From Diploscapter coronatus (taxonomy: Eukaryota; Nematoda; Chromadorea; Rhabditida; Rhabditidae): a DNA stretch of 64,000 nt. The position numbers and the translations under genes were made by a program. The notes beneath the pieces are model-generated. The model was not told where the DNA came from and made no database searches. It worked only from the letters and a program-made list of their open reading frames with translations. The DNA lies in contig OZ038422.1 in assembly GCA_964036155.1 (NCBI GenBank), positions 61,961,201 to 62,025,200 of the forward strand, given 5' to 3'. Every line of letters starts with the position of its first letter. Positions within the stretch are counted from its first letter, which is position 1. Positions 1-11,214 of this stretch are shown here, piece after piece.

Positions 1-3000
1 TGATACGAGCTGACATATCGATCGTAAGCGTCTTGCTGAGGGTCGGACTCCTGATTTATGGCCCCGTAGTTGCTGTTCATTACTGACGTGGTATTGAACG
101 CATCTGTGATTTTACCGTCCCTTGTAGTGGTCGGTAATCCTTGCGGCGCTAAAATCGTCCGTATTTGTTGTTTTTGGTGAATTTTTTTACCCATTATGTC
201 CATATCTTCTTCGTTTTCGAACATGTTGGCACTGTACTTGATGCCTTCGTATTTGAAGAAGCGGTTGAGAAAGTAGCTTCCACCGCACATAATGCCGCAC
301 AGACAAGCGTACATGAAGAACGTCATGCGCGAGCCTGAATTTCGCTATTTCATTTTATCCCTGTATTTTTTTCTATTTTCAGGTACTCACCAACATTCGA
401 GATGATCCACCCTCCCAGAATACTTCCGACTCCTCGTCCCAGGCCATTGTAGGACAATTGCAGAATGTATTGAGATGACGACTTCACTTGAGGGGGAGAG
501 ATTAGCGAAATGTACGACGTCGCAGTCGCCCATGTCGTTGCGAGACAGACTCCCTGAAAAAGCAGGCTCATTTTGAAACTATTTCAGAAAATTCACCTGC
601 AGCATTTGCAAAGGAACGACCATCCAAGGGTTGTCGAGGACCGAGAGAATCAAGAACCGAACGACGTTCGTCGCCAAGCACATGTACATCACCTGAAAAT
701 TTCGAAGTCCTGGGTTTTTCTCAATTTTCCTCCTACCCTAACATGTCCAAATTTGTTGATGATCTTGTAGGTGTAGAAATAGGATATGATTTCAGCGGTG
801 TGATTCGTCACTGATAGGATACCAAACAGTACGGGCGATCCTCCGATATCCTGAAATTTGGTTTCTACAAAGTTTCACTGATTCAAAAAAAATACCTGAA
901 GATGCCAGAAGAGGAACGAGAATATGAGTCCAGCGCCAAAGCCCATAGTGACGACTGATAGGAGATAGATAACGGCATGAGGACTGGCTAGAGCTTTGAA
1001 AGCTACGAAGGTGCTGTTCTCACCGGTAGCCTGAGTTTTTGCATTTCAAAAGTGCTAGTAAAGTGAATTTACCTGCAACTGTCTTGCCCGAGCCTTTTCG
1101 GCGACGGCATGCGCGACTTCATGCTCGCGAGTGTCCATGACCAGTCCATGCACTTCGTCCGGTCGAGCTGTGCCTTCGTCGAACTTTAGCTTCATTGCTG
1201 AAGTTTTTCTTTAATCTTTGAGGACAAGATCTCAGACAAACCTAGCAGCAAAGCGCCGACCATGAAGATGCTGCACATGACGAAGCAGAGCACGTAGTTC
1301 TTCTCCGTTGTGTCAGCGGTGGGACACGGATGGTTTCGAAACGTATCCGAGTAGTCCAATCCAATACCCATCACGAACATAGCCAATCCCCAGCCGACGG
1401 ACGCGAAAAGACGAATTTTGCCGAACTGCAAGACATACACTGAGTCTCAGTTTAAAATACTGAGGTCTATACTTCTCTCGGTGTATCCTTGACCGCTTGT
1501 AGCGTGGCTGCATCCGCAAGGGGTAATGCTGGAGAAGACGCAAATTCACCAAGTGCTATGAGTAACCACAACAGCATGAAGGCTTGTTCCACTGCGGGTT
1601 GCCGATAGACTCGACTTGAGTGCGGTGGGGACACCAAAACACCAAACTCGAGCTCATCGTAGTTACAAACCTAAATTTCATGCTCTCAATATTGAATTCA
1701 TCCAGCTTTAAGACGCTGTGATGAATAATTTGTGCAACTTTCATACATAGAGAATTGCCTTCCTTTTATAGATATTCTTCAGAAATTCAGTTTCTTTCGC
1801 CTTTTATTGAACCAAGGAAATTAGAATTTCGAGGGCTTGGAAGAGTCAAAATGAAGCACTTGGATTATGTGAAACGGGATAGTCGAGAGAAAGAGCGGTT
1901 GAAGAGAGTTGGACCAAGCCGACGAGATAATTGCTAGATGCATTTAAAGTTGATGGCGAGAGAGCATGGGGAAAGAGTGCTGCACATAAGTATTTACCCC
2001 TCAGGGGATTAGTAACGAATCCTGCCAAGAACACCGATAATTATATCCTTGGGAGCAAGAAGGAGTGTGCGAATCGATAAGGGCATCGAAATAGGTGAAA
2101 CTGACCCGGTCTCTGGTGATGATTTCTGGCGAGATGCCGATGATGGTGTCCTTGTCGTAGAGACTGAGGTCAACGAATTGGGAGATTTCTGAAGAAATGA
2201 GGATTTGACGGGATTAATCTAAAACCGTACGATTCTCCGCTTTTCTCCGGTTCCTGTTCTTCGACTTGCTCTTACTACCGCCGACGACGGCCGCCTTGAG
2301 CATGCCCAGCGCTCCTCCTCTAATTACATTCCCGGCCGGCACTAATCGCATTTGACACGTCGTGTTGGTCACATTCTCTGGAATCAATGCTTCAAAACGC
2401 CGTCCTTCGAAATTGATACGCCCACCTAATTTGGCGATGCAATACGGCGTGATCGGCTGAACCAAACCAATTGCCAACGTGAAGACTATCAATGAAGCTA
2501 GCGAAAATAACATCAAAATTTTCTGCTTTCTGAAATTCACGAATCTTCAACTTTTACTTAGAGAAGCGATACTTGAAACGCCAAGCGAAAGACGACCAGA
2601 AGGGTCCCGAAGCGAACTCTACTATAGGCCTGCAACCAAGCAGGATTCCTGTCTAAAATTTCGTTTTTGCCGAAGAATACTTGATTTTCATATGAGTGTA
2701 GGTCGTTCTTCGCCAAAGATTTTGAAACAGACGCTTACCTATCAGTAGTGACAATGAAAGCTTGAGCAAAGTCATTACAAGATATACTGCATCTCTACCT
2801 ATCCCATATACCACCCTTTTTCTACCCTTACCTCAATCCTATCCCCTATCACTAATATGCCCTAAATAAATCCAGCATATCAAAATATTATAGATGATTT
2901 TAATGGCTAGAATACGCTTTGGTGAATAACAACGTGAAGCAAATAATTTTGGTGAATAAAGACTCCTCCTTTCATACCTGTGTCGATGTCATTCCGAGTT

Positions 3001-3169
3001 GCTTGAAATAGACAGCTAATAGAGGAAATAAGCTTCCGAATGAAGCGAAGAACGATAGGTAAAATAGCCTACAGAGGAAAGCGTCTTTGGAGTAGGTCTT
3101 GCCCATAAAGGTGACGGTCCTGACCGAGGTCTTTGGCTCCTCGCCCTCGGCTTGCTCCATGGGTTCCAT
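1..3169 (-). CDS. mfsd-6: MFSD6-like major facilitator superfamily transporter (3' end beyond window)
   Basis: A polytopic membrane protein of the MFSD6 branch of the major facilitator superfamily; the substrate is not established for the family. Exons, 5' to 3': 3169-2978, 2652-2558, 2529-2231, 2188-2106, 1670-1473, 1425-1242, 1197-1073, 1030-896, 850-737, 692-597, 553-391, 334-191 and 148 to the left edge. All junctions keep phase, giving about 658 codons before the sequence runs out. MFSD6 hallmarks are the N-terminal RLFYLSFFASFGSLFPLL helix, GILLGCRPIVEF in exon 2, EFASSPALPLADAATL in exon 5, and FASVGWGLAMFVMGIGLDYS with TEKNYVLCF in exon 6. The start ATG at 3169 follows a possible splice or trans-splice acceptor (ccag, 3182-3185). 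The exon-4 donor was chosen as gtcagt at 2105, because later GT sites break the phase. The C-terminal tail is hydrophilic and continues past base 1. The family call is firm; the symbol follows MFSD6 orthology. Confidence 0.9.
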
Positions 3170-4090
3170 GAATTGGATCTACTGGATAATCGTAGATGAT
3201 CCTGTCGAAAATCGGTAGTTTCGGAATAGTCTTAACTGGATTGGGTTAAGCCCGCCGATGCTTTTACGAGTTGGCCTGGATCGAGCCAGAACAACGCCAT
3301 AAGCGAAAAGGAAGCCGGGGAGAGTCTGGCTTGGGAAAGAAAAAGGAGAAAAGAAGGGAAGAAGTGCGGGCGAAAGATAGAGATTCTTCACGAATCGATG
3401 CGAGAGTGCCGAGAAAAGACTCATGCCGAAGCAAAAAAGGAGTGCAGCCGCAGCAGTAGCAGCAGCGGGGCACTGAGCGGAGAGACTCGCAGGGCTCTAA
3501 CCGCGCGAACTGGTGACGTGGAGATATTGGCAAATGCTTCACGCAGAAAAGACCCAATGTCTCTTAACACATTTCGAAAGAAAGAAAAAGAGACGAATTG
3601 TCCAAATTGCCGCAAATAATTAAAAAAAAAAAAAAAAAAAGTTGCAGAACATTTGAAAAGGAAATAGATGTTTAATGAACGTAGCTACAATTTTATGAGA
3701 TATCATGAATGAGAACTCCTTCAAGCTAGTAATACATTCCAATTGAAGTGCCCACTTTTCGTAAAATGATTCTACGAGGAAATCCCAATATTCAATATTA
3801 GTGAGGGTGTTAATTGATGCTAACGAAAATTATCCGCATCTTCTTTTTAAGGCTAACGATATTACTCACTCTCTGCTGAATTGGGAATTAGGTTTATTCT
3901 CGAGTCAAGAGAGGCACAAAAATAATTTAATTATAGGAATTGAGAGGCTCTAAAATATCCGTATTGATAAATTAATCTCGGAGATGTGAAAATTGCCGGA
4001 AATAATGCGTTTAAAAAACTTGTTGATTAAAAATGCAATAAGACAGAACGAAATTAACATATTTTGTGCCAAGTTCTTACAAGGAAAGTA
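3170..4090. other. Upstream region of the MFSD6-like gene; GC-rich block then AT-rich spacer
   Basis: Between about 3250 and 3610 the sequence is clearly richer in G and C than its surroundings, and purine-biased on the plus strand. This produces overlapping open frames on both strands with no recognisable protein. A run of 19 A follows at 3622-3640, then AT-rich sequence without visible genes. The GC-rich block sits directly upstream of the MFSD6-like start and is most simply its promoter or 5' untranslated sequence. Confidence 0.5.
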
Positions 4091-4576
4091 TCTGACCTAA
4101 AGTTCTTTTTTCTGTATAAAAATAAATACTCTCTGCCAAATCGACATCGGTGATCAGTAATATACAAAAAAAAAATTCTGCTATTGGACACTGCATTTCA
4201 CAAAAGTTTGCATAAAGCTGACAAAAGATTAAGTTCGTGAAGAAAATAACTAAAAGCATGACTATTGCGCTACTTCGCTCATATCAGACACCCACTATCA
4301 CTGCTTCCCCTTCACAACTTTGAAAAATAAAGCGGGCAGGAGATAAAAGAAAAAGCAGCGAATGAAAGGGAAAGACAGTGATTATAGGGCGTCTGATGTG
4401 AGTGAAGTAACGCGATAGTCATGTTTCTAGTTATTTTCTTCACGAACTTAATCTTTTCCCAAATTTTTTGTAAAATGAAGTGTCCAATAATAGAAAATTT
4501 TTGCATATCACTGATCACCGATATCGATTGGTAGAGAGCATTTATTTTTATTCAGAGAAAAGAACTTTAGGCCAGA
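4091..4576. repeat. Long imperfect inverted repeat (fold-back, MITE-like)
   Basis: Bases 4091 to about 4312 read as the reverse complement of about 4369 to 4576, with scattered mismatches and small indels. Matching landmarks are CCTAAAGTTCTTTT, TCGGTGATCAGT, GATTAAGTTCGTGAAG and AAAATAACTA on the left, each recovered in reverse order on the right. The loop is roughly 50 nt. Weak similarity extends the arms outward (AATTAACA near 4055 and its complement near 4590). No clear target duplication is visible. It lies between two genes and a transcript through it would form a hairpin with arms of more than 200 bp. Confidence 0.85.
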
Positions 4577-4952
4577 CAACTTCTCTTGTTAATTTTAATG
4601 ATGTGATTTTGCATAAAGAATGATTAACCCACTCTTTTTCTCTGCATATCTTAAATCGCATATGTAAATAGTCGCTCACTTCTCTTTTATATTGCCATAG
4701 CAACGTTGATTTGCTTTAGTTTTAGAGGGGTGAAGTTTCGGTTAAAAATGTGAATAGCTTTCACTTATTTCATTGATGTTAATTTTCTCAAATCTCATTT
4801 TCATTTTTCATACTTGCGACAGAAACTTGTCATTTGTCGCTTGAACAGATGTTTAAATTTCGTATCTTGAGCTCGATCTACATATTTTGAATTTAGGATT
4901 TCGTATTTTTCTAAAAGCAGTCAAAGTGGATCCCGGCAATCTCCGCAAGAGT

Positions 4953-5741
4953 ATGGCTTCCTCTGAGAAGGATGGTAGTGATCTCGTCGGCGTCTGGAAC
5001 GTGCCAATGCAAGATCGAGTTTGCAGGCTTAAAATTTCAAATGTTTTTTTGTTAAATAGGTCCACAAAATTGAATTCGAACACGGCACAACTACCGGAAA
5101 GCGAGTTATTCGTGTTGATGGAAAAGAAATCCTCCATCGTGATTGGATGTTCAAGTTGGTTGGGAAGGAAATGTTTACAGTTGGAAATATGAAATGTATC
5201 ATATCGGTCGACGCCCTGGGTACATTTGCCTACGAATATACCCTGGAAGTGATAATTTATCAGCAGTTTCTTTTGATAGCTGTTAGAATCACAGGTGAAC
5301 GGCAAGAAGTATGAGAAATTCTTCGACGAGCAGGCCAAGAAGTTGATAAGCTGGGAAACGAGGTTGAATGATGTTGAGACTCGAGTTGTATTAGGTAATC
5401 AAGCATTTCATATTTCCTGGTCTTATTCCAAAAAAAATTTAGATAAAGAAACCATGGACGTTTGGGTCAATGGTGACAAGATTGATACTGCGGTATTTCG
5501 ATCTAAACTTTATGAGATAATTTTCATATTCAGGGTGAATTTGTGGAGTCTGGCACTGAGACGCACTTCGAAATTGGCACCCATGTATGCAAAATCACTG
5601 CGACGAGCAGTGGGAAGAAAAAGTTTGGCTTAGTTCCCAGTCTTATTCCACGTTTGTCCCGAATTTAGAACCGGTGTGATCCATCAGCTCTTCATCGATG
5701 GACACTTAGTCAACCCTGTGCAAGGAGTCAAAAAGAAATAG
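4953..5741 (+). CDS. faim: Fas apoptotic inhibitory molecule (FAIM) homologue
   Basis: A small soluble cytosolic protein of the FAIM family. In vertebrates it is linked to protection from death-receptor signalling and to limiting protein aggregation; its role in worms is not known to me. Six exons (4953-5018, 5060-5248, 5295-5394, 5443-5492, 5534-5622, 5669-5741) join in phase to 188 codons plus stop, against about 179 residues for the short vertebrate form. Exon 2 carries the diagnostic VHKIEFEHGTTTGKR, then the segments DGKEILHRDWMFKLVGKE and FAYEYTLEVNGK, followed by MDVWVNGDKIDTAGEF and VIHQLFIDG. The downstream in-frame ATG at 4953 was chosen because LVGVWNV matches the usual N-terminus; an upstream in-frame start at 4887 would add residues unlike the family. 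The C-terminus is lysine-rich (VKKK). Confidence 0.95.
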
Positions 5742-6832
5742 CTTCGCCCTCCTTCTGGGAGAAAACGTGCAACCCGCTTTATTTACCCAGTTCATTCCCG
5801 TTCGTGTCAATACCATTATTTCGTGAATTTCAACTCCGTTATGATTCGACTAGCTTTATTTATAACTTTCACGTTATAACAAGTTATTTGCTAAAAATTA
5901 TTTCAAATAACGTCTTGATAAACAATTATCGTAATTCGCTACAGGAATTCATTCGTCTTGTCTTCGTCGTGCGTGTGCTGTTGTTGTTGTTGTTCTTTTG
6001 CCTGAGAGTAAATGTAAGTTGTCCCGCGAGAAAGTAATTCCTCTGGCTATACGAATTCCTCGGGAAATGAGGGACGCAAAAAAAAAGGAATAGAGTGGAA
6101 AAAATGCCCAGACAATGCGCTTTTTCCTTGCTCCAATCCAGGGTCTATTTCTGCGAGTTTCGCTCACCCAGGGCTTCCCCTTGGAGCAACAAAGCGTTAC
6201 CCATGGCTATTAACCCTCGTTTTGGTCACTCGCGCTTTTCTCTTCTGGCCGGCCGTACCTCGCTCCAGGCATTTTCTTTTTCTCCCACTCGCTTTCTCTG
6301 CTTCCTCCAGACTAGAGATTGGGCAATGTAACATCGCCACGCCCATTACGCGTTTTGGTTACCAGAAAGCGTGCGCGCGCGCAAGTCGCGCTTTTTCGGA
6401 TCATTTCGTTAAGTGGGAGATTTCATTAGTCTTTTTCTTGCAAATCCATCTCGCGAAATTGATATTACATGGAAATCAGCTTTGTTGCTGTTGTTTTCAT
6501 AGGATTCCTTCCTCTTAAATCCCTCAGATAATACCTCAAGAAAATGTGAAGATTATTTTATGCTTCATAGCAAATACTTTCATGTTGAGACTGATATTTT
6601 GTACTTACACTTTATTGCGATTGCCTTTCGTCGCGTTTTTACAAAAGCAATAACGCTTACCTTCGCCGCGGGTTGCCATGGGCATAGGCTTTCAAAATTC
6701 TTGCCTTTGTCTCTCTCGCCATTTGTAATCGTTAACGCAATCTCTAATAGCTTCGCGGATGCACTTAATTTGTATCGAAGTCTGAGTTTCTAAGTTTCAC
6801 GACTCGAGGTTCTATCCCCTATCGATTCAGCT
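5742..6832. other. Spacer between FAIM and the DCLK-like kinase
   Basis: About 1.1 kb holding the FAIM 3' untranslated sequence and probably the kinase promoter. A GC-rich stretch lies at about 6090-6420, including an alternating GCGCGCGCGC tract near 6372. Open frames here show no family similarity and no consistent splice structure. I see no gene. Confidence 0.5.
6824..6830 (+). promoter_or_regulatory. Possible spliced-leader acceptor upstream of the kinase start
   Basis: The acceptor-like string gattcag ends two bases before the ATG at 6833, with no obvious coding exon before it. In nematodes this arrangement is typical of a trans-splice site for a spliced leader. It could equally be the acceptor of a 5' untranslated intron. 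Confidence 0.4.
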
Positions 6833-9353
6833 ATGCGAACAGAACTACGAGGTCGGTCCGCATCGGTGTCATCGTTTCATCAACGACATACGAGGAAAGG
6901 TCGGTACTTACTCGATTTTCACAATGGGAAACCCTCGTACCAATTTCAATATTGCGTCAATATTCTCAAGCTTGATCTCCTTCAAATAGTCACTTCACTC
7001 GTCGAATGATAGGAAAGGAAGTGAAATCCATCGAAGCGTCAGTGACTGACTTCAAGAGGCTTTCACGCGTTTTTTCGCGCCACCATCTCAATTTTGCTAT
7101 AACTCGACACTCTTCAGAGAACGTGCGCTTGAGCGAAAAGTTTCACTTTTGACCATGGCGATGAATTGGGAATTCACTGAATTTCTAAAATGTATTTTGA
7201 GTGAATTGTCTATTTAAAGTGTGCTTAAAATACGATTCGTCTAGTGAAAATTAGAAGTGTGTAACTTTCAGGGGTATCTTTGGATAGGAACAACAATATT
7301 CGATTGGACCGACAACCTAGGCTGGTCCACAACACATCGAAACATGTTAACGAAGGATTTTTCGGGGTGAGTCTCGGATCATTGAACTACAGTATAATTA
7401 AGCGCATCTCTCTTAATTAAATGTCTGCAATTTTAATTTTACGTGCTTTTCTCCAAGTGTAATTTAAGCCCATTTTAGCCGTCAATCATATGGCTTTTAG
7501 TCGAAATTTTGATCGCATCTGTAAGAAAACACTGTTCAAACAAAAGCTCTCGGTTCTAAGCCCAACTTTTACTCTGGAGCTAAAGAGTGGATGAGAATTT
7601 AAAAATGCCTACACGTCATCCTGAACTAGGTGGATCCTGATACCTTATAATAACTTAAGATAATTGCATTTCGTAAGTTTTTATACGTAATCGCGCTTAA
7701 GTTGACGTTTATGCACTTGGAAAGTCATGCAAAGGTTAAAAATCGTTATTTTTATTCTAGAAGTAAAATTTTCATGTTGTTTCTCTAAAGTTCTGCTAAA
7801 AATCATAATTACATCCTCCAAACCGCTAAACTACTTGTACTTTTTGTGCGCATTTGTAGAAACGCTTCATTTTCTCTTCTTCCACGAGCCTTTTTTACTC
7901 CCCCTCTTCCGCGCTCAAGCACTTTTAGTCCGTTTCCGGTCAGGTCTGGAGTGGGCTAGCGTTTTTCTCCCTCACAATATGTCATGCAAAAAGTCTCTCG
8001 TTGTGCGGGAAAAGGAAGTATAGTCATTTTTTACTCATATATACTAAGAAAATAGGCCATTAACTTTGAGAAAAACTACATTTAGGCTTCCGAAAATATA
8101 CGTATCGTAGCGTCACGATCCTGCGTGGAGAAATATTATGAAATCGGTAAAGTCATTGGCAAAGGCAACTTTTCATCCGTGCACCTGGCGGTACGACGTG
8201 GCGACGAATACAAGTGTGCCTTGAAGGTACTAGTCACAATTTAAATATTTTATAAGTTATTTCCAAATGTTCTCGCTTATTTCGTAAGAAATCAATCTCG
8301 TCTGGAAGCATAATGGACCCTCATGAATCTTTTATGCACGCGCATATGACCACTAAAATAGGCAGAAATCTTCTTCTGGCTATAGTAGCCCCGAAAGGAA
8401 ATTATTCGAACGTTTGAAGGAGCGGTCCCCAAAATAATTACAATGAGATTAATTAACTTCTCCCAAAATAGCTCAGGGAATCTCATGGTTTTGCAGGAAA
8501 TTCAGTAAGAAATTCCAGGAAGTCGACAAGCAACAATTGCGAGGAAAGTGGTTCTTCGTCGAGAACGAAGTTGAGATTTTGGAAATGTCAAATCATCCGC
8601 ATATTTGCCAGTTGTTGGACGCATTTAAAACGGATACTCGATATTATCTGGTTTTTGAGCATGCAGAGGTAGAAGTTCGCGATCAAAAATTTCAAGACTT
8701 CCGACTTTCAGGGCGGTGATTTATTCGAAGCCATCAAAGAACTTGGAAAGTTAACCGAGATCGATGCCTCACTCGTCATTGCTCAGACTGCCTCAGCTCT
8801 GAGCTATCTTCACGCCAGAAAAATCGTGCATCGGGATATAAAGCCGGAAAATTTGCTATTGTCACGACGATGGCACGTGCGATTATGTGATTTTGGTCTG
8901 GCGTGCACCGTTCTTGGACCTCTGTTTCGAGTCTGTGGAACACCGACTTATTGTGCTCCGGAAGTGCTCAAGGAATGCGGTAGGTCTCATCTGAAAAGAT
9001 ACCGAAGAGTCGGCAAAAATTGATCATTTCGTTTAGGATACGGGTATCCAGCTGACATCTGGTCATTGGGCGTTTTGTTGCACGTCCTTCTTCTTGGCTA
9101 CGCTCCCTTCCGCTCAAGTGATCGAACAAGACTGTTCCGGCTGATCACCCAAGGCCGAATACACTTCGAGTTGCCAGAATGGAGGAGAATTTCAACATGT
9201 TAGTCTCAAAATGGTTCACAAAAATAAAACCAAGCTTCAGATGCAAGAGATCTAGTGTCCAGGATGATGAACACGAACGTTGACAAGAGACCCAGAGCAA
9301 TAGAAATTCTTGCCCATCCATGGATTCTTCAGTCTAAAGAAACTGATGACTAA
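6833..9353 (+). CDS. DCLK/CaMK-type Ser/Thr protein kinase lacking a doublecortin domain
   Basis: A protein kinase whose catalytic domain is closest to doublecortin-like kinases (worm ZYG-8 relatives). Seven exons (6833-6899, 7272-7366, 8086-8226, 8519-8668, 8712-8979, 9037-9198, 9241-9353) join in phase to 331 residues. Residues 1-68 are basic and Ser/Asn-rich with no doublecortin fold. The kinase domain follows: glycine loop GKGNFSSV (79-86), ATP lysine in CALK (K101), helix-C glutamate in ENEVEIL (E118), HRDIKPEN (191-198), DFG (211-213), CGTPTYCAPE (226-235). All catalytic residues are present, so activity is expected. The acceptor at 8518 was chosen because it restores the 14-residue DCLK spacing between the lysine and ENEV. 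The protein ends right after the domain (HPWIL plus nine residues), so no calmodulin-binding tail is evident. A separate upstream doublecortin exon is possible but not visible. Confidence 0.9.
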
Positions 9354-10014
9354 ACTGATCGCCTGGCTCTCGAAGAACTACAAATCTTGCCGATTTTATC
9401 CGAACTTAAAATAGTCAATGATAGCCAGTCACTTTCTAGCTGGTATCCAATTGAATTTAATCTCATGTCTCTCAAAATTTATATCCGAATCGTGCCAAAC
9501 TTCCGGTCTGTATAAACATGCTATCCCATATTTTCACTGTCGATATACCAATTGTCTTTCAATTATGGACTTAAATTTTTGAACAATTGAAATAAAATTT
9601 CATTTTGGTTAAACCTCTAAAAATAGAATACTGATCCATTATGATATGCGATGTTCAACTTATTGAATGAACTATTGAAAATTGAAATGAATGGAATTAT
9701 TCGAAGAGAATTGCAGAAGGAAACTTCGAATTTCGAATCTAACAAAAAGGTGAATATTTTGCTCGAAAATATTTGCTGGAGAGCACAAAAACTCGCCTCG
9801 ATCTAATACGTAAGCACTTAGCACTTGAATCTCATAAGACCTGGCACAAATCAAATACAGTCGTCTGTGGTATCAAATCAAGTAGATTGGAGTATCGATT
9901 CATAAAAAAAATACTAGAAGGATCATTAAAAAAAACTCTAGGCACTCTAATTTGTAGGATAAATGCTGTTTTTTTCCAGAAAATGGGATAATTTGAAAGA
10001 AGAAATGAATCGGT
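9354..10014. other. Intergenic between convergent kinase and uridine phosphorylase genes
   Basis: AT-rich sequence that must hold the 3' untranslated ends of both flanking genes, which converge here. Apart from the polyadenylation signal listed separately I see no feature. Confidence 0.5.
9591..9596 (+). terminator. Polyadenylation signal of the DCLK-like kinase gene
   Basis: An AATAAA hexamer lies 238 bases after the kinase stop codon, in AT-rich 3' sequence. It is the first canonical signal found downstream of the gene. Confidence 0.5.
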
Positions 10015-11214
10015 CTAAATTCCTAGTTGCTTTCGGATGTAGGCAGTGACGAGTCTGAAGGGTCGTTGCTCGTATTCCACGTACTGCTCGTGCTCGATCT
10101 TGATTTGATCGCCGTTCATTCGATTCAACAAAGCAACACAGACGATCGCAGCTAAAAATTCTCCATTTGCAAAAAAAATCTGGAAAATCTCACCTTTGAC
10201 TCCAGCCCGATACGTCATCGACGCGAAGCACGTGCTTTCCATCTCAATATTCCTTACTCCCTTCTCGTGGATCAGTTTGAGAAACGCGAATTTGTCTTCG
10301 GCAGTATACTCGCAGAAATATCCATCCAAGCGCATTTGGCCTAAAATTAATTTTGAAAAAAAACATTAAAATTAAAGTCCGACCTTCATAGAAATCATCA
10401 GCACACATAGTCATTCCCTTCTCAAAGGGGATGCTTAGCTCCACAGCGAGTTTACCCATGTCTTCCGAAATACCTTCGTCCAGGTAGGTGTCTCGCTCTA
10501 CCTAAAACTGGAAATCACCGAAGTTTTGAAAGGAAATTTCAGACCCTCTTCCCAGCAATCCACTGAACGTATTTGTCGGTCAACTCGCCGTTCATAGCGG
10601 CTGTCGAAATTACGACTGTTCCAGGAGCAACCCCAATACCGCCGGAGGTTCCAAGTCGGATAAACCTAGATTAATTTTCTGGAAGGAAAATTTGAGGTTC
10701 AGACTTGACATCCTTCGCCTTAGCGTGGTGCATTAACTTCAGAGACTCAATGAGCATGATCGACAACGAAGGTGTACCCATTCCGTGCTAAATTGGTTGA
10801 TTAGATTAGCTACTAATGTGCCGTTTCGAAAAGTACGTTAATCCAGCAAACTGAGCCGGTTTTGTAGATGACGAACCGATCACTACGCGATAAATTCTCA
10901 CTGCATGGAAGTCCAGTTTCCTGAAGAGGAGGATTTGGAAAAAGTTATTTTGAAATTTTCCTGTCTTACCTTCGAGAACCATTCTGCGTAGAGTTTGAAG
11001 CGAGACGGGGAACCTCCGGTGCAGATGAACTAAAGTTTCTTCTTTAAAAAGAAGTTGAAAAATTCTTATTTACCTTGGTATCTCCAAATGTCGCTTCAAT
11101 GTCCAGGGTCTTGATTCCAAATCCAAAGTGATAGAGAAAATCTTCCGATGCGTCCTCCATGTACTTGTTGATAGGCTTGGGAACGTCGCCCACTTGAGAA
11201 TCTACTGCGGACAT
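10015..11214 (-). CDS. upp-1: Uridine phosphorylase
   Basis: Catalyses reversible phosphorolysis of uridine to uracil and ribose-1-phosphate in pyrimidine salvage, in the cytosol. Eight exons (11214-11074, 11029-10970, 10920-10837, 10787-10705, 10665-10545, 10501-10384, 10340-10194, 10151-10015) join in phase to 296 residues, close to animal UPP proteins (about 300). Diagnostic stretches are ICTGGSPSRF (phosphate-site region), FIRLGTSGGIGVAPGTVV (the phosphate-loop glycines), and GVRNIEMESTCFASM, whose E-M-E binds the ribose. The C-terminal EYEQRPFRLV matches UPP1. Three consecutive introns use GTC donors (gtctga at 10704, gtctga at 10544, gtcgga at 10383), which is unusual, but phase and homology both demand them. 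The gene converges with the kinase gene. Confidence 0.95.

Noticed and set aside
3271..3619. Overlapping plus- and minus-strand open frames upstream of the MFSD6-like gene
   Set aside because: They arise from a GC-rich, purine-biased block; translations are Arg/Lys/Ser-rich without any family signal or splice structure.
6095..6518. Two overlapping plus-strand frames (78 and 98 codons) upstream of the kinase
   Set aside because: No homology, no splice continuity with the kinase start, and both lie in a GC-rich promoter-like stretch.
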